A stretch of DNA of 64,000 nucleotides from Euborellia annulipes (taxonomy: Eukaryota; Arthropoda; Insecta; Dermaptera; Anisolabididae), in NCBI GenBank assembly GCA_023213315.1, contig JAKCPI010010562.1, positions 31,201 through 95,200 of the forward strand, given 5' to 3'. Below, piece by piece: positions 34,081 through 45,083 of this stretch. Both the position numbers and the translations under genes were made by a program. Below the pieces are notes generated by a model. The model had not been told where the DNA came from, searched no databases, and saw nothing but the letters and a program-made list of their open reading frames with translations. How positions within the stretch are numbered: the stretch's first letter is position 1; each line of letters starts with the position of its first letter.

Positions 34081-34700
34081 ATTTTTTCTCTTAACACCCA
34101 CACTTTTTTCACATTCACACTCACACTCACATACACATTCTTTTCGACAACTCAGGCCATATAAGACTTTAAACGATACCTGTTATTTGTAAATATATCT
34201 ATTGTGGGTCCAGGCATTCTTATTTAAGCCATTTGGTATCCAAATGACTTAAGGTGCGCGTCTCGAAAAACCGTTAGGACCCGATTGACTACCGAGTTAC
34301 TCGAGGCGGCAAGAGATGGCGTTAGTTTTTTCCCATAGGAATACAAGGGATTTATTCCATTTCATTTGAAAGATTCCAGCTAATTAATTAAGGGTAGAAA
34401 ATTAATCATTTTTTAACACAATGATTACTAATTTAATTATCTATAAGATATAGAGCTCCTTTTTTTAAATATCTTTTTATTTAATGCGATTAATCTAAAA
34501 AAAAATTTATTTTTTCGAAAATCAAAAAAAGGGCTTCTATAAGTTGTAGATATTTTAAATAGCTTTAATTAAAAAAAAATTTGAGGTCGATAGCTTCAAA
34601 ATTGTGGCCGCAATCTCCCAAAATTAGCATCCCGAGACGCGCACCTTAAATAAAATCATCGGACTGCCTGGGGTCCGAACTCGCGACCCTACGGTTTATA
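34081..34700 (-). mobile_element. SINE copy interrupted by a TTAA MITE
   Basis: Tail at 34081-34180 (CACACTTTTTTCACATTCAC, TCTTTTCGACAACTCAGGCC), body to 34252, then MITE 34253-34645, then the rest of the body and head (AAATCATCGGACTGCCTGG, GTCCGAACTCGCGACC). Confidence 0.85.
34253..34645. mobile_element. TTAA-target MITE, copy 3, inserted in a SINE
   Basis: Ends GGTGCGCGTCTCG and CGAGACGCGCACC, with TTAA on each side (34249-34252, 34646-34649). The flanks join to CAAATGACTTAAATAAAATC, the normal body of the SINE family, so the unoccupied site is known from the other SINE copies. Confidence 0.92.
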
Positions 34701-35013
34701 GACAAAGTAAAAGATTTGTATCGTTGGCTATAGAAGGACATTCAACGCTCATGTTTCTTGGGGATCATCTATCCGAGGTTGACCAGGCTTGTCTTCTTTA
34801 TTGTCTGTCAATCAGTTGGTGGCGCTTCCTATTCTCTTTGACCAGGTCCGACAAAAATCGCGTCTTAAAATTTGTTCATATAGGAGAGGGATTACATTTC
34901 GAATCCAACCCCCCCCCCCCCCCTGATTTATATTTAAAATTAACTATTAAATGTGCGTATACGGTATGATCAATATTTGTTCTAATTCTCTTTCTTTTCT
35001 TGTCTCTTTCTAG

Positions 35014-35124
35014 TTTTCGTATCCGAAATTGTCTGCTCTCCTTAATTCATGCAGAGGACGAAGCTTCTCTTTTACTCTTGGCAGAGCTGCCTACAACGCT
35101 CCAGTCCGGAATTTCTACATTTTG
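35014..35124 (+). other. Possible internal exon of an unrecognised gene
   Basis: 111 bases preceded by a good pyrimidine tract and AG and followed by GTAAGC. Two frames are open; one reads RIRNCLLSLIHAEDEAS then LLLLAELPTTLQSGISTF, which looks protein-like. GC content is higher than around it. No neighbouring exon joins it in a clean frame: the candidate at about 36499 does not continue it without a stop. I do not recognise a family. Confidence 0.3.
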
Positions 35125-35246
35125 GTAAGCACATTTATAATTTATGATTATATTTGTTCTTAAAGGCTTAAAATATAGAATAGAAGAAAAATATTTACGA
35201 GAAAAGACTCATTTTTATTAATTATTAAATGCTTTTATTTATATTT

Positions 35247-35790
35247 AAGGGTCATTTTTGATGACGCCACTATATGGTGGTTTTGATCAAAATAAACCAA
35301 ACTAATGTGGTACTTTATTTGAAACCCTTCGCGAATTAATGTAATTTCAAAAGACTTCCCGATGGGCTAGAGGTGTGAAATGTAATACTTAAGGGTCATT
35401 TTTGATGACGCCACTATATGGTGGTTTTGATCAAAATAAACCAAACTAATGTGGTACTTTATTTGAAACCCTTCGCGAATTAATGTAATTTCAAAAGACT
35501 TCCCGATGGGCTAGAGGTGTCAAATTTAAAACTTAAGGGTCATTTTTGATGATAATGAATAATTTTTCACTTGGGTCAAAATAGGTCAAACTAATGTGGT
35601 ACTTTATTTGAAGCCTCACGCAAATAAGGCCCTATTAACTATAGTTTTGAATTTTGATATTTACGAGTCATTTTTTTATGATAATGAATAATTTTTCAAT
35701 TGAACCAAATCAATATAGGCCTTATTTAAACCTCTACGCTAATGTGGTACAATTTTATAAAATTCCCGATGATTTTTGATAAGCCTCTAA
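35247..35790 (+). repeat. Tandem repeat, ~143-bp unit, decaying
   Basis: Units start AAGGGTCATTTTTGATGA at 35247, 35391 and 35534, with a diverged fourth near 35665. The first two are almost identical; the later ones change to GATAATGAATAATTTTTCA. Non-coding. Confidence 0.85.
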
Positions 35791-35844
35791 TTTTGAATTA
35801 ATTTAAAAAAAACCACAAAAAAAGACTAAAAAGCTTAAAATAAA

Positions 35845-36142
35845 AATAAAATAAAAAAAAAGATTTAAAAAAAAATGCTTTTATTTAAATTGAACTAAAA
35901 AGAAAGAAATAAGAGAGAAATAATTTAATTGTACTTGTTAAAATTTTTTAATATTTATTACTTAAAATAAAAGCGTGGGGCGCGAGCCTCGGAATCACTT
36001 CGAAGCGCCCCACGCTTTTATTTTAAGTAATAAATATTAAAAAATTTTAACAAGATACAATTAAATTATTTCTCTCTTATTTCTTTCTTTTTAGTTCAAT
36101 TTAAATAAAAGCATTTTTTTTTAAATCTTTTTTTTTATTTTT
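35845..36142. repeat. Long perfect palindrome with GC-rich core
   Basis: Arms of about 140 bp match almost base for base (TTTTAAGTAATAAATATTAA and inverse). The core is GCGTGGGGCGCGAG ... GAAGCGCCCCACGC with an 18-base loop. No open frame. Confidence 0.88.
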
Positions 36143-36966
36143 TTACATAATAAACTTCTCCGCTAATGAACTACTTGAAAGTGAAGAAATTGAATTTCAA
36201 TTTCTTATAGAATTAGGCTACTATTTAAATATTTAATATAGGCAATATTTTGAAAAAGTGAAAAGAAATGAGAATTTCATCCTTCTCCTTTGTCGAAGTT
36301 TCGGTGGCTTACCATCACCCTTCTTCATGGCATCAAAACGTTTCATGACTCGTGACGCTTTTTCACATAGTGAAATTGTATAATTTGCTTTTCTTTCATT
36401 TTCGATCAGGAAGAGTATTATAATTTTTTTTATTGATCTGTAAATGTGTGACTCGAAACGTCGACAAATTAGCTTTTGTATTTATATTTGATGCAGTCGC
36501 TCAGGGGCCCACATCTTGCGGGTACGTTGATGGCGACCACGAGCTACCCGAGCTGGGACAGGCAGTCCTGTTCTTTGTATGTCTGACTCTCCCTTCATCT
36601 TTTCAAAAGGCGTCAGACCGGGCGACGGAATGGAAATATAATTTTGGCTTAACTACATCTTTAATACAATAATTTTGTTACGTTGATTACGTCACAAAAT
36701 AAATAATCCAGTCCTTTTAATTAGATGAAATCAGAATATAATAATAATATATAATTTTCTTAACATGCCATTAGAAATTTTTTTTTTTTTTTTAAATAGA
36801 AGACTATAAAAAAAAAACTCTAGCCATCCCATAATGAAAGGTTGAAGAGATGATAAAATAAAGATAAAATAATAAACATACAATTTATAGAGACCACCTG
36901 GCCAACAAAATTTATATATTATTTAATAAAATTGAATTTTCAAATTTTGTATATTAATTGCGCAAC
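36143..36966. other. Intergenic DNA with one GC-rich exon-like patch
   Basis: 36300-36345 shows a decayed hammerhead-like piece (GAAGTTTCGGTGG, CTTCTTCATGG). 36499-36585 follows a good AG acceptor and is GC-rich, with GTATGT at its end, but I recognise no protein. Confidence 0.4.
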
Positions 36967-36970
36967 TTAA

Positions 36971-37593
36971 GGCGGGCGGAAGGAGCGAAGTGTGTTACGC
37001 ATGTTTTTCCCGCTAAGATGGCGTTGTGTGTCATTAAAAGTATGCCCAAAAAATCAAGTAATTCAAAAATTGGCCAAGAGATGTCAGAATGGTAGCTAAT
37101 AATATTTAATGCATTTGGTTGATTTTCATTGATCTTTTAACAAAAAATACTTTATAAATGTTATTATATATTATGTATCTTTTATAAAAGCATAAAAATA
37201 TATAAATATAGGCTAATACTATATCGTCTGTTAGACTAGCCTGCCATCTATTGCAAGAATGCTGAACTAATTTGACAGTTGATTTTTAAATAAATCATCT
37301 AAGCTTATTTTAAAATATTCTTAATTAATATGTGATTAATAATAACAATAAATTCATTTTTAAAATTAAAAAAAATTAAAGATTATTGGGACAGATTGTT
37401 TTTTTGTATTTGCTTGATAACAAAAAAATGAATTACGATAATTTTTTAATAAGTCATTAAACAAATTATAGCTCGATGTCCCAATAATCTCTTATGAATT
37501 TAATTCATTTAAAAAAAACACCGCATTGAAAAATTCCTTATAATAGTCTAGTTTTTTTTTTTAAGTACGTTTAGACGTCGCTCCTGAACCCCC
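36971..37593 (-). mobile_element. TTAA-flanked ~630-bp element, copy 4
   Basis: Inverted orientation, TTAA on both sides (36967-36970, 37594-37597). Begins GGCGGGCGGAAGGAGCGAAG and ends GACGTCGCTCCTGAACCCCC. Uninterrupted. Confidence 0.82.
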
Positions 37594-37597
37594 TTAA

Positions 37598-38616
37598 GTA
37601 AAAGTTAACTTGTAAGTAGAATGCTATAAAACATTCAATCAACTCATTTTATTTTTAATTCGTGAGTATTTGGCGTGTACTAATCAATTTTGTTTTTTAA
37701 TCGTGCACTTGGCAAAATAAAAAATAAAATAAAAATCACACAGTTGATGATTCAGTACTTAAGGGCATCAGGAAAGTTCATTTATTCCTTTATCTAATAA
37801 TAAATAATAATAATAATAATTGGAATAAACTGTGCAGGGTCTCTAATTAGAGGTGGAGATGGAAAATGAGACCCTGAGGCGCCGGCATTTTTATTTCTAA
37901 GAGAGAGGGGGGGGGGGAGAGGGTGACAAATCTGGTCATTAAGCTCCCCCCCCCCTCCCCCGCCGCACTATGGACCTGTTGCTTTTGCTTTTGCCTTGCT
38001 TGCTTTCTGACCCCGACTATTGACCTCCAGCCAAAAGTCTTAATTATCTCCCCCTCTCCTCTCCTCTCTCTCGCTGAGTATCCTCATAGATATTATAGAA
38101 AACTGTACAATTAATAGCAATAAAATTGACTTTTTCGATCCCGCCCTTTTTTTTTCTTCTTCTTTTCATCCACCCACCCACATACACGCACACATAGAAA
38201 GGGTGGGATTTTTCTAATCTGCTAAATTAAATCCCTAAATGGGAATGGAATTTGTTTTTTTTTAAAAGTTGAGATTTTAATTGGCACAACTGAAATACAT
38301 ATTTGAAAATAGTTTTCCAGTGAAAAAAATATTTAAAACAAATACTGAAAATCGAGTACAAATTCAAACCGGGCCTAAAGGCATTTTATTCCATTTCCAA
38401 AACTGTCTTGTTGCAAACAAACAAATACTGTTCCAATACTACCTGCTTGCTAACTTTCAGAAAGTCTTTTCAAAAACTTGATAATAGCCCTGCTAACAAG
38501 CTTATATTTTCGTAAACTGGGGGCAGACCTATATTTCTACACTTTTTAATAATGATTATTGTTGACTAACCTGCTATTTTTATGGAATTTTCTTTTTTGT
38601 TTTGCTATGTTAGTTG
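37598..38616. other. Intergenic DNA with simple repeats
   Basis: Poly-G at 37905-37918, poly-C at 37947-37960, and CT-rich stretches near 38050. No gene seen. Confidence 0.45.
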
Positions 38617-38985
38617 ATACTGACTAGGGTTTCGACCCCGGTGGAAACCGAAACCAGTAAACCGGTTTTTTGGATAATTTTCAAAAACCGAGAAACCGAG
38701 TTTTTCCCGAAAAACCCAATTCGTGTTTTTTTTATTTTTTTTTTTTATTTCTTTAGTAATACTTGTATTCAAATCATAAATTAGCCCGTGATCCATGACT
38801 CAGAGAGAAGACAATAGCTTCTAGTGCCTGGGATTTCGGGTTAGTTCAGTTTGGACCAACTTTCTGTTGGAATGTTGGAACGAAATTTTGCATTCTTATG
38901 CAGTTATGGAGAGTCCAGGAAAAATACTCGGGCCCGAAATTCCTACAATTTTTTGAATTATTAATTCATAAAGTTACAATTTCTA

Positions 38986-39062
38986 TTAATCTCTATAACG
39001 GATATCGTCAAAGTTGCCGAAAAGACTGTGAATGTGTGTGTGAGTGTGAGTATGAATGAGAA
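38986..39062 (+). mobile_element. SINE tail, left part, split by the foldback element
   Basis: Reads ATAACGGATATCGTCAAAG, GTTGCCGAAAAGACTGTGAA and GAGTGTGAGTATGAATGAGAA, then the foldback begins. The remaining tail (AAGTGTGAATGTTTAAAA) resumes at 43668. Confidence 0.75.
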
Positions 39063-39645
39063 ATATGGGGATTGACTTCCCCGAGACTTTCTCGTATATT
39101 CTTTTGGAATTACGTCTGGGTGTGTGTAAACACGATTGCTTAAAAACCAAAGCAGCTAGATCGATGAAATTTGGTATATGCTCCTTACACTAAAATTGTA
39201 GATTTCTATCAACTTTTGGAGTAAATACGTCACTTGGAAGTAGTACTTTACTTAAGAAGTTTTTTCAAAAATTTTGAAATTTTCAATTTTTTTGTTATAT
39301 TATGATAAAATACTCTATTTTAAAAGTTTTTATTCTTTGACATTTTTACGAAAACTGAATAGTTTTTGAAATAATCACAGAAGAAATAGAAAATATTCGT
39401 TAATTTTGATAAAAAATAAAAACAAAATCATACAGGTGTCATTACAAAAAGGGCAGCGGCGTAACCAGCCTTTGAGGGGCGGGGGGGCGAAGCTCAACTA
39501 GGGCGCCGATTTTCAGGGGCTCCGCCCCTGGACCCCCGTGCTCGCCTTCGGCGAGCAAATTGCCCGCCTTCGGCGGGCAAATTTCTTGCATCCTGTAATT
39601 TCCTCAGCGAATTTGGGAAACAAATGAATTTGTTTATATTTACAT

Positions 39646-40891
39646 GTTTTTGACGTGACAACGTCTTACAAATCATGTGTCTATAGTGGCATGTTAGAGG
39701 GGCATGCACGAAAAAGTTTATTGGCTTGAATAACTCCTCTGTCTTAAGAGGTATAATTATGGGAAATATACGGTTAGAAAGAATGAGTTTTCAGCTAAAG
39801 AATTCACCATTTATTTTTTTCCTATCATTTTATTTTACCGCGCTGCGGTAAATTCTAATTTGAAAGTTTAAACTCCTGTAGATTCTGAACGGCTAATCAG
39901 ATCAGACTAAATGGGATGTCATTTGGTGCAGAAAGAAAACCTCTAATAGAATAAATAAAAAAGTCCCGAGTAATTAACTCAAAAATTGGTTTTTTTCTCG
40001 AAAAACCTCATTTTTTAGACAAAAAAATATCGAAAAATAGCCCTACTTGTGCAACGCATAGCGACTTGACCATAAAAGCTACATTAAATCTAAATATAGT
40101 TTTAGAAAGAGTGGTTCAATACCCCCAGGGGGTTTTTTTTCTTTTTTGATATGACGTCATTTTACCGCATGAGAGCACTCGGCGGGATTTCGTTTTCGAA
40201 ATTTTAAACCCCTGTAGATTCCGAACGGCTAATCAGATCAGACTAAATGGGATGTCATTTGGTGCAGAAAGAAAACCTCTAATAGAATAAATAAAAAAGT
40301 CCCGAGTAATTAACTCAAAAATTGGTTTTTTTCTCGAAAAACCTCATTTTTTAGACAAAAAAATATCGAAAAATAGCCCTACTTGTGCAACGCATAGCGA
40401 CTTGACCATAAGAGCTACATTAAATCTAAATATAGTTTTAGAAAGAGTGCTTCAATACCCCCAGGGCTTTTTTTCATTTTTTTGATATGACGTCATTTTA
40501 CCGCATGAGAGCACTCGGCGGGATTTCGTTTTTCGAAATTTTAAACCCCTGTAGATTCCGAACGGCTAATCAGATCAGACTAAATGAGATGTCATTTGGT
40601 GCAGAAAGATAACCTCTAATAGAATAAATAAAAAAATCCCGAGTAATTAACTCCAAAATTGGTTTTTTTCTCGAAAAACCTCATTTTTTAAGCATAAGTC
40701 GCCTTTAATGGATAAAAAAAAGCCACACCTGTCATATATTGTTTCAATGAAAATGTTTGAACATGTTTATTTATGAAAACAAACTACTAGTAAAAAAACA
40801 AAAAACAATACTTTCTCTCTTTATATTTCAATATAGGTAAGAGAAAAAAAATTTTTTTGAAGTCAAGCAAAAGACGTTGTGACGTTAAAAA
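39646..40891. mobile_element. TIR element with ~339-bp internal tandem units, copy 1
   Basis: Ends TTTTTGACGTGACAACGTC and GACGTTGTGACGTTAAAAA are inverted repeats. Inside, a unit of about 338-339 bp containing CCTGTAGATTC and GATGTCATTTGGTGCAG begins near 39867, 40205 and 40544. Non-coding. It interrupts a foldback fragment (its loop at 39613-39643, arm from 40922). Confidence 0.75.
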
Positions 40892-40921
40892 GCCACCGGC
40901 TGTGTAGAAGACACAGCCAAC

Positions 40922-41308
40922 ACCTAATTTTTAATGACACATGTATGATTTTGTTTTGATTTTCTTTGCTTTTACGAAAAATGTCGTTTTCTTCTGTGAT
41001 TATTTCAAAAACTATTCAGTTTTCGGAAAAATATCAAAGGATAAAAAATTTTTAAAATTGAGTATTTTATCATAATATAACAAGAAAAGAAATTTCTGAA
41101 AAATCATATTAGGTAAAGTACTACTTCCAAGTGACGTATTTACTCCAAAAGTTGATAGAAATCTAAAATTTTAGTGTAAGGAGCACATACCAAATTTCAT
41201 CTATCTAGCAGCTTTGGTGTTTAAGCAATCTCATGTTCACACACACACCCAGACGTAATTCCAAAAGAACATACGAGAAAGTCTCGGGGAAGACATTCCC
41301 CATATTTT
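40922..41308. repeat. Foldback element arm fragment
   Basis: Right arm of the foldback family, from TTTTTAATGACACATG to the ATTCCCCATA end, without the (CA)n-plus-tail part seen in the other copies. With the loop piece at 39613-39643 it forms a partial third copy. Confidence 0.7.
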
Positions 41309-42187
41309 TTTTTGACGTGACAACGTCTTACAAATCATGTTAGAGGGTCATGCAAGAAAAAGTTTATCGGCTTGAATAACTCCCCTGTCTTAAGAGGTAT
41401 AATTATGGGGAATATACGGTTAGAAAGAATGAGTTTCCAGCTAAAGATTTCACCATTTATTTTTTTCCTATCATTTTATTTTACCGCGCTGCGGTAAATT
41501 CTAATTTGAGATTTTAAACCCCTGTAGATTCCAAACGACTAATCCGATCAGACTAAATGGGATGTCATTTGGTGCAGAAAGATAACCTCTAATAGAATAA
41601 ATAAAAAAATCCCGAGCAATTAACTCCAAAATTGGTTTTTTTCTCGAAAAACCTCATTTTTTAGGCAAAAAAATATCGAAAAATAGCCCTACTTGTGCAA
41701 CGCATAGCGACTTGACCATAAAAGCTACATTAAATCTAAATATAGTTTTAGAAAGAGTGGTTCAATACCCCGGGGTGTTTTTTTCTTTTTTTGATATGAC
41801 GTCATTTTACCGCATGAGAGCACTCGGCGGGATTTCGTTTTTCGAAAATTTAAACCCCTGTAGATTCCAAACGACTAATCCGATCAGACTAAATGGGATG
41901 TCATTTGGTGCAGAAAAAGATCCTCTAATAGAATAAATAAAAAAATCCCGAGTAATTAACGCTAAAATTAGTTTTTTTCTCGAAAAACCTCATTTTTTAA
42001 TCATAAGTCGCCCTTAATGGATAAAAAAAAGCCACACCTGTCATATATTGTTTCAATGAAAATGTTTATTTATGAAAACAAACTACTAGCAAAAAAAAAA
42101 ACAATACTTTCTCTCTTTATATTTCAATATAGGTAAGAGAAAAAATTTTTTTTTGAAGTCAAGCAAAAGACGTTGTCACGTTAAAAA
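41309..42187. mobile_element. TIR element with ~339-bp internal tandem units, copy 2
   Basis: Same ends as copy 1 (TTTTTGACGTGACAACGTC and GACGTTGTCACGTTAAAAA). It holds one unit fewer: repeats start near 41515 and 41854. Both copies are followed by the same GCCACC...TGTGTAGAAGACACAGCC segment. Confidence 0.75.
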
Positions 42188-42225
42188 GCCACCAGGTGTG
42201 TAGAAGACACAGCCAACACCTAATT

Positions 42226-42381
42226 TTTCAACACACTTTTTTCCCATTCACACTCACACTCACACACACATGCACACAGTCTTTTCGGCAACTTAGGCCA
42301 TATAAGACTTTGACTTTGACATTTGGTATCCAAATGGCTTAAATAAAATCATCGGACTGCCTGGGATCCGAACCCCCCGAT
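42226..42381 (-). mobile_element. SINE copy with internal deletion
   Basis: Tail (CACACTTTTTTCCCATTCAC, TCTTTTCGGCAACTTAGGCC) joins body and head pieces (CCAAATGGCTTAAATAAAAT, GACTGCCTGGGATCCGAAC). It lies inside the 39454-43121 insertion. Confidence 0.7.
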
Positions 42382-42589
42382 TAGAGCCCTGCACGGGTAC
42401 GGGTTGACTCGTAGGCCCGTTACCCATGAAAAAATTACGGGCGGGTACGGGCGGGTAGCAAGTCTAAATAAACGGGTTCGGGCGGACGAGCATGCAAATG
42501 AAATTTTATTTAAAAATTGCTAGACATTCGTTTATTCATTCACTAAATCTCGGGCTGGCCTGAAGAATGGTAAAAGCCCTTTCATTTTG

Positions 42590-42740
42590 AGAAAATCGAA
42601 TAAAACTGAAAAACTACACCAGTAAAATACTAGTACTTTTTGGCCGATTTTGATTAAAAGCTTATTTTCACGGTCCCGGGGGGTGTTTAAATTAAATATA
42701 ACATTTCAGTCTCATAGCTCAATTCCTTCATGCTTAAAAA
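42590..42740 (+). repeat. GTAAGAGAAAG family body fragment
   Basis: GAGAAAATCGAATAAAACTG, ACTAGTACTTTTTGGCC and GCTCAATTCCTTCATGC identify a 150-bp piece of the body. Confidence 0.6.
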
Positions 42741-43502
42741 AATTTTGAATTTCAAAAAATTAAATATTAAGGCTTATACGAATCCTGAGTAAATCTCCAC
42801 AGCCATTAAACATGAAATTAAGGCTTATATACTGCAAAATAAAAAAATTTTAATTATAAATCCTCTATATACGTTATTTATTATTTTTGGAATTAAATCC
42901 ATTTAAAATAGTAGAATTCAAGTTGTAATATAATTTTAAAAGAAAACAATCAATTTTTAAAGACAATCGATGAAAAGAATATGATAAAATCACATTCGGT
43001 GGGCTATATTTTAGAGGCCGTAGGGCGCCTATGCCGGTTTCGGGGGGGCGCCAAGGGCTCGATGCGCCTGGGGCGGGGGGGGGGGCTCGCGCCCCCCTCG
43101 CCCCCCCTGGTTACGCCACTGAAAAAGGGTAAATATAAACAAATTCATTTGTTTCCCAAATTCATTTGTTTATATTTACCCTTTTTTTAATGACACCTGT
43201 ATGATTTTGTTTTGATTTTTTATCAAAATTAACGAATATTTTCTATTTCTTCTGTGATTATTTCAAAAACTATTCAGTTTTCGTAAAAATGTCAAAGAAT
43301 AAAAACTTTTTAAAATAGAGTATTTTATCATAATATAACAAAAAAATTGAAAATTTCAAAATTTTTGAAAAAACTTCTTAAGTAAAGTACTACTTCCAAG
43401 TGACGTATTTACTCCAAAAGTTGATAGAAATCTACAATTTTAGTGTAAGGAGCATATACCAAATTTCATCGATCTAGCTGCTTTGGTTTTTAAGCAATCG
43501 TG

Positions 43503-43548
<46 letters not shown>

Positions 43549-43667
43549 TAATGCCAAAAATGGTTTTTTTGGACTCAGGGAGGTCTAAAACGTGGAGAAA
43601 CATCAAATATATCGAAGCCGAATTTTTTTACGATTACATAACTTTCTCTATACGAGAAAGTAAAAAA

Positions 43668-43745
43668 GTGTGAATGTTTAAAAAAAAAATTCTCTTGGGC
43701 TCGGATCCCAGGCAGTCCGATGATTTTATTTAAGCAATTTAGATA
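43668..43745 (+). mobile_element. SINE tail remainder followed by another SINE head piece
   Basis: AAGTGTGAATGTTTAAAAAA closes the split SINE. Directly after is GGGCTCGGATCCCAGGCAGT and CCGATGATTTTATTTAAGC, the B-box side of a second, 5'-truncated copy. Confidence 0.65.
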
Positions 43746-44275
43746 GAAATTTTGCCTCATGTTTTAATATTGATACTAAGGGTCAAGGGATCTTTTTCCG
43801 TACCAATCCATAAAATATTTCTAAATTATGTTGTATAATTATAATAATAATATAATATGTAAATAGCTTCAGATGTTGAAAACAAAAACCTATTTAAAAC
43901 CGGTTTACCAGTTTTCCGCTTTGTAAAAAACCGAAAAACCGGTTTTCAAAATTTTCAGGTTTTTCCCAAACCCTAATACTGACCATTTGCATTTACAATG
44001 GCAAAACTCGCTAATTGCAAAATGTCCAATTCCAAAACTTGGTAAATACAAAAAACTTTTCCAAAAGTGCCTAGTTGAAAATTAAAACAGTTTATTACTG
44101 CTATATAGAAAATTATACGGACCTAAGACCTTGTAAATTGTGTTCCTAATTTATTTACAGATTTTATAAACATAACAACCATAAATTAACTCTTGAGTTT
44201 AATAAAATACAGGGTATCTCGTTTTCTCAAAATTTGTTCCCGATGCAACTAGCAACATTTGGAAATTGACCACTC

Positions 44276-45083
44276 ATATTATAAGGGTTTATTGGGACTG
44301 AAAGTTATAATTTTTTTAATGGCCTATTAAAAAATTAACGAAATTAATTTTTTTGTTATTAAGCCAATATAGTAGAAAATCATCTGTCCCAATATTCTTT
44401 AATTTTTTCTAAATTTAAAAATGAATTTATTGTTATTATTAATCACACATTAATTAAGAAAATTTAAAAATAAGATTGGTAGATATATTTAAAAATGATG
44501 TGTGAAATAGTTGGGCACTCTTGCAAAAGATGGCAGGCTAGTCTAACAGCCGGTACACTATTAGCCTATATATGGCCTATATATGTAAAGATGATGGAGA
44601 ATATGGCTGTTTAACTTGATAAAGATAACGAATAGCAGCCAGGAAAAATCAAATCAGACAAAAACTAGATCAATTTTCATCAGATTTATTTGATCGTCGG
44701 CGTTTCGGACGCCAGTCGCGCCCTTCCCGTTCGTTTGTATTTGCTTGACGATTGATTGTCATGGGGAAGGGCCCGAAACGTCGACGAACAAATAAATCTG
44801 ATAAAAATTGATCTAGTTTTTGTCTGATTTGATTTTTCCTGGCTGCTATTCGCTATCCTTATATAATTGTATGCTTTTATAAAAGATACATAATAACATT
44901 TATAAAGTATTTATTGTTAAAAGATCAATGAAAATCAACCAAATGCATTAAATATTATTAGCTACCATTCTGACATCTCTTGGCAAATTTTTGAATTACT
45001 TGATTTTTTGGGCATACTTTTTATGACACACAACGCCATCTTATCGGGAAAAACATGCGTTACCCCTTCGCTACCGTAGCCCC
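44276..45083 (+). mobile_element. TTAA-flanked ~630-bp element, copy 5, split by a hammerhead palindrome
   Basis: The left end is diverged; the right end CTACCGTAGCCCC is followed by TTAA. A palindromic element (44621-44861) interrupts it between the TATATGGCC block and the TATGCTTTTATAAAAG block. The sequence after it repeats at 48186. Confidence 0.7.
44621..44861. repeat. Palindromic element with two decayed hammerhead-like cores
   Basis: Arms GATAACGAATAGCAGCCAGG and CCTGGCTGCTATTCGCTATC, continuing through TCAAATCAGACAAAAACTAG. Each arm ends in a GAAACG(C/T)CGACGA-like piece, but the CTGANGA box is lost in both. It interrupts a TTAA-family element. Confidence 0.75.

Larger units (their letters stand above)
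39454..43121. mobile_element. 3.67-kb hAT-like composite inserted in a foldback element
   Basis: Left end CAGCGGCGTAACCAGCC, right end CTGGTTACGCCACTG. AAAAAGGG occurs on both sides (39446-39453, 43122-43129), where the intact foldback copies read AAAAAGGGTAAATATAAAC. The two ends were therefore one insertion that has itself filled up with other repeats. Confidence 0.82.
39063..43668. repeat. Long foldback element copy, split by a 3.7-kb insertion
   Basis: The left arm (39063-39453) and the right part (43130-43668) match the compact copy at 20998-21911. The left arm starts TATGGGGATTGACTTCCCC; the right part ends TATACGAGAAAGTAAAA after a (CA)n run. It sits inside a SINE tail: the SINE reads GAATGAGAA on the left and AAGTGTGAATGTTTAAAA on the right, as it does uninterrupted at 26670-26700. 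Confidence 0.8.
38625..43975. mobile_element. Outermost element of a nested insertion complex (TAGGGTTTCGACC ends)
   Basis: Starts TAGGGTTTCGACC and ends AAACCCTA; ATACTGAC flanks both sides exactly (38617-38624 and 43976-43983). Just inside both ends are AAACCGGTTT-type motifs. The original element was probably a few hundred bases; it now holds a SINE, a foldback element and further nested insertions, for a total of 5.35 kb. Confidence 0.85.

Noticed and set aside
39446..42187. CRISPR-like array from the ~339-bp tandem units
   Set aside because: Units are contiguous without short spacers, and the sequence is eukaryotic repeat DNA.
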